Assembly: GCA_025060275.1 (NCBI GenBank)
Contig: JANXCJ010000132.1
Coordinates: forward strand, 1 to 5,434
Reading direction: 5' to 3'
Length of the DNA stretch: 5,434 bases
Source of the DNA: Bacteroidia bacterium
Lineage (GTDB): Bacteria; Bacteroidota; Bacteroidia; SpSt-205
Shown here: in pieces, positions 1-5,434 of the stretch
How positions within the stretch are numbered: the stretch's first letter is position 1
Layout of the letters: the number at the start of each line of letters is the position of its first letter
Position numbers and translations under genes: made by a program
Notes under the pieces: model-generated
The model's input: only the letters and a program-made list of their open reading frames with translations
What the model was told of the DNA's origin: nothing
Database searches by the model: none

Positions 1-1511
1 CTAATGTGTACTACTTTCTTCAAGACCCCAATAACGGCCTTATAAAGGCAGTAGCAGAATACAGCGATCCTACAAAGCCATGGCTCTCTTCCTTCTCTGT
101 GGAATCAGCTAAATGGGGTTCAGGTCCTGCTCAATATTCCGAAGCTGCAGCTCTACCACCAAACTATAATGAATGTCAATATACGAGTACTGCTCAGAAC
201 TCACCCTATCCTCCTCCGCCGAGCAGTGCTCCGTGGACGCTATTCTATGATGGCAATAAGAAAGTTTTCTATAAGGGGGTCTTAAATGGAGGGTGGCTGC
301 CTTATGGGCTAGTAACTCCCTTCAATGCTAACAAGCCTGATCAAGTTGGAATGGGAACTTCCTTCTGTGCAGTCCTTTCTGGGGGGTGCCCCTCCATATA
401 TGTTCAAGTTAGTAGTGATGCGCGGGAGTTTGTAACATTTGAGCGTCTTCCTAGCATGGAACTTGTAATCACCCCTGATAAAACTAAGTGGTCTCGGTGC
501 ATAGTAATTGAGGCTTCACCTTCTGCAAGCCTTTCTGCTCTGGTGAGAGCGGGCTATCCCCGCGTGGCTAAATGGAGATTGAGTCGCGATGTCATACAAG
601 GCGACACGTTAGCGTACCGAAACGAGCCTCTTTCCATCTCCAGCCAAGGGTTTAGCTGGTTTCCGGGGTATGCAGTTAACTTAGAAACGGGTGAGCGTGT
701 GAATGTGCTTTTTGCTGAGGCTTCATGGTTCAAGGGAGAAAATGGGGATGATATGCTCTTTAATCCTACCTCCTCAGCAGGAAGCTCTGGAGATGCCTAT
801 GGGGGGAGACACTGGATTTTCCTAACTACTTACCCCTATGATGAATGCCGGAAGTTCGCTGAATGGCTATGCGTAGCAGATAGCACGCCTACGCTCAAGA
901 CTCCAGTGGGACAAGAGAGAGGGTTAACATTCCGAAAGCAAAATGGTGATACGGTGCGTATAGATTCCTTCTTGAAGTACATAGCGTGGATGGACCTTCC
1001 TAAGGTAGCTTCACCACAGTATGAATTCAAGCATTACAAGGACATCCCCACTGAAGTGCGTATAAGAATAGGTGTGAATAAGGCTTTCGCTTCATCTGCC
1101 ACGGGTGAACCTCCGACGTTTGAGTTTTCTACCAGCGAAATAGCCACGCGCACAGGGCAGAAGGAGGTAGCCAAGAACGCCTTAGACCTTATCCGAATAG
1201 TTCCTAATCCATTTTATGGACGTTCAGGAGTAGGGCGTGGTAGATACGAAATCAGCCAAGTAGATAGTCGCGCGAAACTGGTAAATCTTCCCAAACGCTG
1301 TACTATACGCATATTCACACTTAATGGAGTGCTGGTGCGTACGTTCCGAAAGGATACTGAGGAGACATTCTTAGAGTGGGACCTCAAAAACGAATACGGC
1401 GTACCTATTGCGAGTGGGGTTTATATTATTCACATAGATGCTCCAGAGTTGGGAGAGAAAGTGATAAAATTCTTCGCAATCATGCCTCAGGTAGACCTCA
1501 ATAATTATTAG
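1..1511 (+). CDS. C-terminal part of a large secreted protein with a T9SS/FlgD-like C-terminal domain (5' end outside window)
   Basis: The frame is open to the left edge (first full codon at base 3, AAT), so the GTG at 6 is not a credible start and the gene begins upstream. About 500 residues are visible, numbered here from the codon at 6. A conserved block around residues 217-236 (SWFPGYAVNLETGER) and a YGGRHWIF segment near 260-270 match, from memory, a Bacteroidota family of very long extracellular proteins. Residues ~393-488 form a FlgD-like Ig fold used as a T9SS sorting region: LIRIVPNPF, then LPKRCTIRIFTLNGVLVRTF, WDLKN, and GVPIASGVYIIHID ending in GEKVIKFF. Early on there is a proline-rich patch (SPYPPPPSSAP). 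Known for the family: export through the outer membrane by T9SS with removal or anchoring of the C-terminal domain. The specific job is unknown. The PorV-like gene starts 5 bases after its stop, fitting a secretion-linked operon. Confidence 0.85.
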   Translation, partial: NVYYFLQDPNNGLIKAVAEYSDPTKPWLSSFSVESAKWGSGPAQYSEAAALPPNYNECQYTSTAQNSPYPPPPSSAPWTLFYDGNKKVFYKGVLNGGWLPYGLVTPFNANKPDQVGMGTSFCAVLSGGCPSIYVQVSSDAREFVTFERLPSMELVITPDKTKWSRCIVIEASPSASLSALVRAGYPRVAKWRLSRDVIQGDTLAYRNEPLSISSQGFSWFPGYAVNLETGERVNVLFAEASWFKGENGDDMLFNPTSSAGSSGDAYGGRHWIFLTTYPYDECRKFAEWLCVADSTPTLKTPVGQERGLTFRKQNGDTVRIDSFLKYIAWMDLPKVASPQYEFKHYKDIPTEVRIRIGVNKAFASSATGEPPTFEFSTSEIATRTGQKEVAKNALDLIRIVPNPFYGRSGVGRGRYEISQVDSRAKLVNLPKRCTIRIFTLNGVLVRTFRKDTEETFLEWDLKNEYGVPIASGVYIIHIDAPELGEKVIKFFAIMPQVDLNNY

Positions 1512-1516
1512 AAGAT

Positions 1517-2617
1517 ATGAGTAGGCGGTTTTACTATCCACTCATAATGAGTGTCCTCTTTGCAGGAAATCCTGAGCGAGCAGGCCAGGCAGGCGCCACA
1601 CAACTTCTCATAAATCCCTATGCTCGGAGCTCAGGTATGGGAGGACTTAACATCGCAAGCACATACGGAATTGAGAGCATTATCATAAATCCCGCAGGCA
1701 TAGCCCTAACGCGCCGCACAGAGTTTATATTTAGTCATACCCGTTGGCTTGTAGGGAGTGATATCAACATTAATGCGTTTGGATTTGCTCAAGGTTTTAG
1801 GAATGGAGGTACTTTAGGCGTAGGGGTAGTAGCGTTTGACATGGGACAATTTGAGCGTACTACTATAGAAAATCCTGATGGTGGCTTAGGGTACTTTTCT
1901 CCGACTATCCTCAATATCTCCCTCTCATATGCCAAGATTTTTGCTGATGACCGAATATTTGTCGGAGCCACAGTAAAACTCATTCATGAGTCTATACCTG
2001 ACGCTGCTGCAAATGGGGTAGCCTTAGACGCCGGAGTGCAGTACAGGGACAAGAAAAATAACTTCCATCTAGGGGTAGCTTTGCGAAATATAGGTCCTCA
2101 AATGCGGTATAGGGGAGAGGGTCTTTCTGCACGAGTCAATACAGGAGGAGCTGGTAGTACCTTCACAAGTGCTATGCATACACCAGCAGCTTCTTTTGAA
2201 ATCCCCTCTGTCCTTCTTATTGGGGCTTCTTATCGAATCGGTATAGGGGGAGAAACAGAGGTACGAAGTCGTGAGGTCGGTGTCTCAGGCACAGAGGCCC
2301 CTAAAGAACCTCTTTTCTCTATAATTCCTATGCTGGGCTTTTACGCACATTCTTTTCAGAATAATCAGTTAGGAGGTGGGGTGGAACTCCGCTACAAAAG
2401 TTACTTCATGGTTAGAGGAGCCTATTTATGGGAGCCTGATATCACCAATCAAGAAAAAGCTCAGAATGCCTTTAGCGGTATCAACTTAGGAGCTACTATA
2501 GAACTTCCCTTTCGTACAGGGGAAAATCGCTACTCCTCTTTTGGCATAGACTATAGTTATCGTCCTACTTATTTCTTTAATGGAACACATAGTATTGGGG
2601 CTCGTCTCTATATATGA
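1517..2617 (+). CDS. PorV/PorQ-family outer-membrane beta-barrel protein
   Basis: This 366-residue protein has the features of the PorV/PorQ family, which acts at the outer membrane with the type IX secretion system; PorV itself shuttles cargo to the attachment complex. After a basic start (MSRR) and a short hydrophobic stretch comes the family signature NPERAGQAGATQLLINPYA, then NPAG, HTRWLVGSDININAFG and a run of alternating beta strands. It ends in FGIDYSYRP and GTHSIGARLYI, a typical barrel end. It has no cysteine. A loop around residues 240-260 looks longer than usual. The ATG at 1517 is the only sensible start because an in-frame TAA lies at 1502-1504. The resulting signal peptide is short (~17 residues before NPERAG). 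It follows a T9SS-type cargo gene by 5 bases and overlaps greA by 4. Whether it is true PorV, PorQ or a paralogue dedicated to its neighbour cannot be told here; a dedicated paralogue is my inference. Confidence 0.88.
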   Translation: MSRRFYYPLIMSVLFAGNPERAGQAGATQLLINPYARSSGMGGLNIASTYGIESIIINPAGIALTRRTEFIFSHTRWLVGSDININAFGFAQGFRNGGTLGVGVVAFDMGQFERTTIENPDGGLGYFSPTILNISLSYAKIFADDRIFVGATVKLIHESIPDAAANGVALDAGVQYRDKKNNFHLGVALRNIGPQMRYRGEGLSARVNTGGAGSTFTSAMHTPAASFEIPSVLLIGASYRIGIGGETEVRSREVGVSGTEAPKEPLFSIIPMLGFYAHSFQNNQLGGGVELRYKSYFMVRGAYLWEPDITNQEKAQNAFSGINLGATIELPFRTGENRYSSFGIDYSYRPTYFFNGTHSIGARLYI

Positions 2618-3084
2618 GTCGCATCTTGACCAGAGAAGCCTTTGAGCGGCTTCGGGAAGAGCTACATGAACTAAAGACAAGAAAGCGAGCGGAAGTAGCC
2701 GCAGCAATTGCTGAGGCACGTGAGAAAGGCGACCTGAGTGAAAACGCTGAGTACAAGGCAGCCCGTGAAGAGCAGCGCCTCTTAGAGGCTCGCATAGCTG
2801 AGCTAGAAAGCCTACTAGCAGAAAGTCAGGTCATAGATCCATCGCAGTTAGATGCCTCCCGTATTGGACTACTTGCCACTGTGCGTCTCCGTAATACGAA
2901 GAGTAGTCAGGAGGTTACTTATACTCTGGTGCCTGCAGTAGAAGCCAATGTACGCGAAGGCAAAATCTCTATAGAATCCCCTATTGGAAAATCTTTACTT
3001 GGGCGTCGGGTGGGAGAGAAAGTAACAGTTCAAGTTCCTGCAGGTCTCATGGAGTTAGAAATTCTTGAAATCCATTACTCCTAA
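2614..3084 (+). CDS. greA: Transcription elongation factor GreA
   Basis: GreA enters the RNA polymerase secondary channel and stimulates the polymerase to cleave backtracked RNA, rescuing stalled complexes in the cytoplasm. The 156-residue length is standard. Residues ~8-75 form the N-terminal coiled coil, with the diagnostic tip motif REKGDLSENAEYKAAREEQ. D40 and E43 correspond to the metal-coordinating acidic pair D41/E44 of E. coli GreA. Residues ~84-156 are the FKBP-like C-terminal domain, with EGKISIESPIGKSLLGRRVG and a closing MELEILEI strand. The start fits the family N-terminus (MSRILTREAFERL). The ATG overlaps the stop of the PorV-like gene (ATGA) and the TAA stop overlaps the next ATG (TAATG). 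Expression therefore probably depends on upstream translation, unless an internal promoter exists that I did not recognise. Identification is secure. Confidence 0.97.
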   Translation: MSRILTREAFERLREELHELKTRKRAEVAAAIAEAREKGDLSENAEYKAAREEQRLLEARIAELESLLAESQVIDPSQLDASRIGLLATVRLRNTKSSQEVTYTLVPAVEANVREGKISIESPIGKSLLGRRVGEKVTVQVPAGLMELEILEIHYS

Positions 3085-3506
3085 TGGCTAGCATATTCTC
3101 ACAGATTGTAGAAGGCAAGCTGCCTGCATATAAGGTAGCAGAGACAAATGACTATTTAGCTTTTCTAGATATTCGTCCCCTAACCCGAGGGCACACATTG
3201 GCTATTCCTAAGAAAGAGGTGGATTACATTATAGACTTAGACGAGGCGGGGTATGTAGGGCTTTGGCTCTTTGCAAGAGAGGTGGCGAGAGCTATCCATG
3301 CGGCTGTCCCCTGCGAGAGGGTAGCATTTGCGGTAGTAGGGCTGGAGGTGCCTCACGCACATATTCACTTAGTGCCTATTCGGTCAATGGCTGATCTCAA
3401 TTTCCAAAATCCGCGCATAGAGCTTACACCTGAAGAGTTTGAAGCTACCGCGAGAGCCATTCGAGAAAAGCTGCAGGAATTCCACCCGCAAAAAATCGTC
3501 TCATAG
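3084..3506 (+). CDS. HIT-family (histidine triad) nucleotide hydrolase/transferase
   Basis: HIT proteins of the Hint branch hydrolyse nucleoside phosphoramidates and related nucleotide conjugates. The 140 residues begin with the family pattern SIFSQIVEGKLPAYKV, followed by FLDIRPLTRGHTLAIPKK. The catalytic triad VPHAHIHLVP contains H91, H93 and H95, with H93 the expected nucleophile by comparison with Hint1. The usual early cysteine (IFCKI in many members) is serine here (IFSQI), so the structural zinc site found in some relatives is probably absent. GLEVPHAH is, from memory, common in Bacteroidota homologues. The gene overlaps greA by one base, and a greA-HIT pair is familiar in this phylum. 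Its last 62 bases overlap the end of the HD gene on the other strand. The exact in vivo substrate is unknown for most bacterial members. Confidence 0.94.
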   Translation: MASIFSQIVEGKLPAYKVAETNDYLAFLDIRPLTRGHTLAIPKKEVDYIIDLDEAGYVGLWLFAREVARAIHAAVPCERVAFAVVGLEVPHAHIHLVPIRSMADLNFQNPRIELTPEEFEATARAIREKLQEFHPQKIVS

Positions 3507-4641
3507 GCTCGTTCAAAGCGGGTAACCAAGGGCTGAGCTCCACAAGAGCCTTTACATCTCCTCCTTTGGTAAGTATGTATATATCCTTTCCCGAGGAAGG
3601 CTCGTAGGCCTTGCTCTCCGCCCAACCTTCTGCCCAGAACCATTCCCACCACGGCCGGAGGTGCGGTGAAAGTGAATTCAGCCACCTTTCCCTCTCCAAA
3701 TAGCTTTCCTGCTCAACTATAGGACGAAGCTTGTAGGGGATTCTCTCTAAGAGAGCTCGACTAAGCACACGAAGGGGAAGAAAATCAGATTCTACCCCAT
3801 AATGAATCCAGCCCCATAAAGTACTCTCATCTATCCTTAGAAAGTACGGAATCCCCTGCTCACTGAGTTTTTTTCTGCTTTCTAAGAAAAAAGGAGGGGC
3901 TGCAACCTCCATCGCTCTCCACCAGCGCTGAAGAAGCCACTCCGCTCCTAATACGCCCTTATGCAGATACACTTGCCAATACATGAAACGCCGAGTTACG
4001 ATAAATTTCTCTGCTGAGTTCTGTCCCTTTTCTTCTACTACTAAGTGATTGTTTACTACCGTCATCGTATGAATAAGCCGTTCTGTGCCTACTAAACCCT
4101 CCTGCACACCTGTAAAAAAGCTATCTCTGACTAAGTAATCTAGCCTATCTACATCCAGCTGGCTTGCAATCAACTCACAGAGAAAAGTAAGAGGATGATC
4201 ACCCTCCCAAAGCGAACGAACCTCAGTGAGAGTACCTACACTATCTTCCAGTAGGGATAGGCAAGCATAACCTATCTCTTCATGGCTCAAAGGGAGAATG
4301 TACTTTTCTAAGCTGTGTGAAAAGGGACTATGCCCAATATCATGTAAAAGAGCTGCTAATAGTACTGCTTCCCACGTTTCTTTAGAGAGCTTTACACCTT
4401 TGCGGCTGAGGATAGAAAGGGCCTCATCCGCTAAATGCATTACACCCAGGGCATGCAGAAAACGAGTGTGGGTTGCCCCAGGATACACAAAGTGCGCTAA
4501 ACCCAGTTGACTTATTCGGCGCAGGCGTTGAACAATAGGATGAGACAAAACTTTTAGGACCCTCCCCGCAGGAAGACGCACAAATCCATGTACGGGGTCA
4601 TTCACAATTTTGGCTGTGTCAAGCACCTCTAAAAGGTACAA
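3445..4641 (-). CDS. HD-domain phosphohydrolase, SAMHD1/dNTPase-like (COG1078 type)
   Basis: The 398-residue protein belongs to the HD superfamily branch that includes SAMHD1 and bacterial dNTP triphosphohydrolases. An opening NDPVHGF is followed by QRLRRISQLG and PGATHTRFLHALGV. H63, H100-D101 (LLHDIGHSPFSH) and D165 (LDVDRLDY) are the expected metal ligands. By alignment from memory, R60, H120, Y169 and D173 match SAMHD1 R164, H233, Y315 and D319, so the active site looks complete. The C-terminal half is less recognisable, but the total length is normal. The only upstream start is TTG at 4641, because an in-frame TAG lies at 4645-4647. GTG at 4626 would also leave the conserved region intact. 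It is convergent and overlapping with the HIT gene, and divergent from the acyl-activating enzyme across 16 bases. dNTP hydrolysis is a family-based inference; other phosphate esters are possible. Confidence 0.9.
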   Translation of the reverse strand: MYLLEVLDTAKIVNDPVHGFVRLPAGRVLKVLSHPIVQRLRRISQLGLAHFVYPGATHTRFLHALGVMHLADEALSILSRKGVKLSKETWEAVLLAALLHDIGHSPFSHSLEKYILPLSHEEIGYACLSLLEDSVGTLTEVRSLWEGDHPLTFLCELIASQLDVDRLDYLVRDSFFTGVQEGLVGTERLIHTMTVVNNHLVVEEKGQNSAEKFIVTRRFMYWQVYLHKGVLGAEWLLQRWWRAMEVAAPPFFLESRKKLSEQGIPYFLRIDESTLWGWIHYGVESDFLPLRVLSRALLERIPYKLRPIVEQESYLERERWLNSLSPHLRPWWEWFWAEGWAESKAYEPSSGKDIYILTKGGDVKALVELSPWLPALNEPMRRFFAGGIPAAFLEWLSR

Positions 4642-4653
4642 AGTCTATCTTTG
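4639..4653. promoter_or_regulatory. Second dyad CAAAG-tctat-CTTTG in the divergent promoter region
   Basis: Five-base arms flank a five-base centre. The right arm is part of the + strand TATCTTTG element. On the - strand the left arm gives TAGACTTTG, a -7-like sequence with one extra spacer base. The region therefore looks like two back-to-back promoter elements. If the - strand element is used, transcription would begin just downstream of the TTG at 4641, favouring GTG 4626 as the HD start. A competing - strand element is TACATTTTG (4662 to 4654). Confidence 0.28.
4646..4653 (+). promoter_or_regulatory. Candidate Bacteroidota -7 promoter element TATCTTTG for the acyl-activating enzyme gene
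   Basis: TATCTTTG fits the Bacteroidota sigma-factor -7 consensus TAnnTTTG exactly and ends 4 bases before ATG 4658. A start of transcription about 5 bases downstream would fall on or next to the ATG, implying a leaderless mRNA, or a ~12-base leader if ATG 4670 is used. No good -33 TTTG lies at the usual distance; the nearest (4609-4612) is about 33 bases upstream, which is too far. Support is therefore partial. Confidence 0.42.
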
Positions 4654-4668
4654 CAAAATGTATTTTGC
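4653..4668. promoter_or_regulatory. Candidate operator: inverted repeat GCAAAAT-gt-ATTTTGC over the start codon
   Basis: The two 7-base arms (4653-4659 and 4662-4668) are perfect inverted copies around a 2-base centre, and ATG 4658-4660 lies inside. The site abuts the -7-like element and the short divergent gap, where a dimeric repressor could block both genes. As RNA it could form only a weak A/U-rich 6-bp stem with a four-base loop, so a DNA-binding role is more likely. I cannot name the regulator. Confidence 0.4.
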
Positions 4669-5434
4669 TATGAAGCTCTCTGGAAACCAGATAGAGGAAT
4701 GGTGTGACTTCTGCTTGCAGGAGAGGAGCACAGCAAATAAAAGTCCCTTTGAAGAGCACATTCGTGTATATGAAGAGGTCTTCCGAGTAAAAGCTTTACC
4801 TCCTTTTTTACCTCTGTGGTATCCAGAGAAGATGATAGACTTACGTTCTACTAACTTATTTTCTATCATAGAAGAGGTTCAGTCCCTCCCTAGCTTCAAG
4901 CCGTACTGGGAGAGAAGAAACGCGGAGGAATCCCTTTATATGATTCTTCACCGCTGGAGTGTGGAGAAAAGGGCAGACTTTTGGTCTTATGTGATTCATG
5001 AAAGGCTAAAAGTGCCTTTTGAGCGTCCTCCTTCTCGTATATTAGCATTTCCACAGCAGGATATTGCTCAGCCCTGCTGGCTAGAAGATGCACAGTGGAA
5101 TGTGATTCAACTTATATTTCGTCATTCATCGGAGAAAGTAGCTCTTGTTTATCAAAGGGAAACAGGTGAGGTGGAAGAGTGGACCTATGAAGCATTAGAG
5201 AGGGAGGTTAAGCGGTTGGCAAGCGCACTAAGGAAAAATGGGATTACGGAGGGCATGCGAATAGCTATCTGCATGCCTATGCGTCCTGAGGCAGTATTTC
5301 TGTATCTTGCCGCTTTGTATATAGGTGCCTCCGCTGTAACTATTCCTGATAGTTTATCAGGTGAAGAAATATTCACTCGGCTTTCAATTAGCCAACCCCA
5401 ACTTCTTTTTATTCAAGATGGGATTTACCGAGAA
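4658..5434 (+). CDS. N-terminal part of an acyl-activating AMP-binding enzyme (acetyl-CoA synthetase-like, plant AAE17/18-like); 3' end outside window
   Basis: An uninterrupted 259-codon frame runs from ATG 4658 off the right edge. Residues ~98-109 (HRWSVEKRADFW) begin an ACS-type N-terminal region. LPDAVLN-like WLEDAQWNVIQ follows, then EKVALVY, WTYEALEREVKRLASAL (from W175), MPMRPEAVFLYLAALYIGA (from M206) and VTIPDSLSGEEI-FTRL. The PDS-x-EEI-xTRL-IS pattern resembles, from memory, plant acyl-activating enzymes AAE17/18 and bacterial relatives more than classical acetyl-CoA synthetase. Such enzymes adenylate a carboxylic acid with ATP and transfer it to CoA. The substrate cannot be deduced, because the phosphate-binding loop, adenylate motifs and C-terminal lid lie beyond the window. 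Roughly 35-40% of a normal protein is present. ATG 4670 is an alternative start. There is no Shine-Dalgarno. A dyad covers the start codon. Confidence 0.9.
   Translation, partial: MYFAMKLSGNQIEEWCDFCLQERSTANKSPFEEHIRVYEEVFRVKALPPFLPLWYPEKMIDLRSTNLFSIIEEVQSLPSFKPYWERRNAEESLYMILHRWSVEKRADFWSYVIHERLKVPFERPPSRILAFPQQDIAQPCWLEDAQWNVIQLIFRHSSEKVALVYQRETGEVEEWTYEALEREVKRLASALRKNGITEGMRIAICMPMRPEAVFLYLAALYIGASAVTIPDSLSGEEIFTRLSISQPQLLFIQDGIYRE

Noticed and set aside
6..8. GTG as the start of the first gene
   Set aside because: The frame is open to the window edge and the protein is the C-terminal part of a much longer family, so the true start lies upstream.
2486..2795. Two overlapping - strand open frames opposite the PorV-like/greA junction
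   Set aside because: Low-complexity Ser/Arg/Ala-rich translations mirroring greA coiled-coil codons; no motif and no credible start context.
3485..3522. CCCGC...GCGGG inverted repeat near the end of the HIT gene as a terminator
   Set aside because: The stem is only 5 bp with a 28-base loop and no T-run follows on either strand.
3365..3685. 106-codon open frame on the - strand
   Set aside because: It lies across the HIT gene end and within the HD gene in another frame; both of those have clear family motifs and this has none.
4608..4612. TTTTG as a -33 element for the acyl-activating enzyme promoter
   Set aside because: It is about 33 bases from the -7-like element, whereas the usual spacing is around 19-23.
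4645..4869. 74-codon open frame on the - strand
   Set aside because: It is antisense to the acyl-activating enzyme, whose frame is continuous and recognisable; the antisense translation shows no domain.
1..5434. tRNA, rRNA, CRISPR, insertion sequence or phage gene
   Set aside because: No repeat-spacer pattern, transposase motif or RNA-gene-like stretch was seen; practically all bases are covered by recognisable coding sequence.

Overview
The window looks like chromosomal DNA from a member of the Bacteroidota (or a close Bacteroidetes/Chlorobi-group relative), of moderate GC by eye. Three things point there. There is a type IX secretion system (T9SS)-style surface protein followed by a PorV/PorQ-family outer-membrane protein. 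A greA-HIT gene pair is present. No gene has a convincing Shine-Dalgarno sequence, and the one good promoter-like element fits the Bacteroidota -7 consensus TAnnTTTG. No mobile elements, RNA genes or CRISPR arrays were seen, and coding is almost continuous.

Left part (1-3506, + strand): four tightly packed genes. First is the C-terminal ~500 residues of a large secreted protein with a FlgD-like/T9SS sorting domain, cut by the left window edge. After a 5-base gap comes a PorV/PorQ-family beta-barrel protein. It overlaps greA by 4 bases (ATGA), and greA overlaps a HIT-family nucleotide hydrolase/transferase gene by 1 base (TAATG). The packing implies one transcript and probable translational coupling between envelope genes and two housekeeping genes.

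Middle (3445-4641, - strand): an HD-domain phosphohydrolase related to SAMHD1 and bacterial dNTPases. It converges on the HIT gene, and the two coding ends overlap by 62 bases with no visible terminator.

Right part (4658-5434, + strand): the N-terminal 259 codons of an acyl-activating (AMP-binding, acetyl-CoA-synthetase-like) enzyme that runs off the right edge. It reads divergently from the HD gene with only 16 bases between the proposed start codons. That gap and its edges hold the most interesting non-coding signal: a TATCTTTG -7-like element, a CAAAG/CTTTG dyad and a perfect 7-bp-arm dyad GCAAAAT-gt-ATTTTGC lying over the start codon. This suggests a compact, possibly co-regulated divergent promoter and a leaderless or near-leaderless mRNA.

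No wholly new multi-gene system is evident. The points most worth following are the divergent regulatory knot at 4639-4668, the convergent gene overlap, a possible frameshift site in the HD gene, and a recurring in-frame TTTGAGCG octamer.
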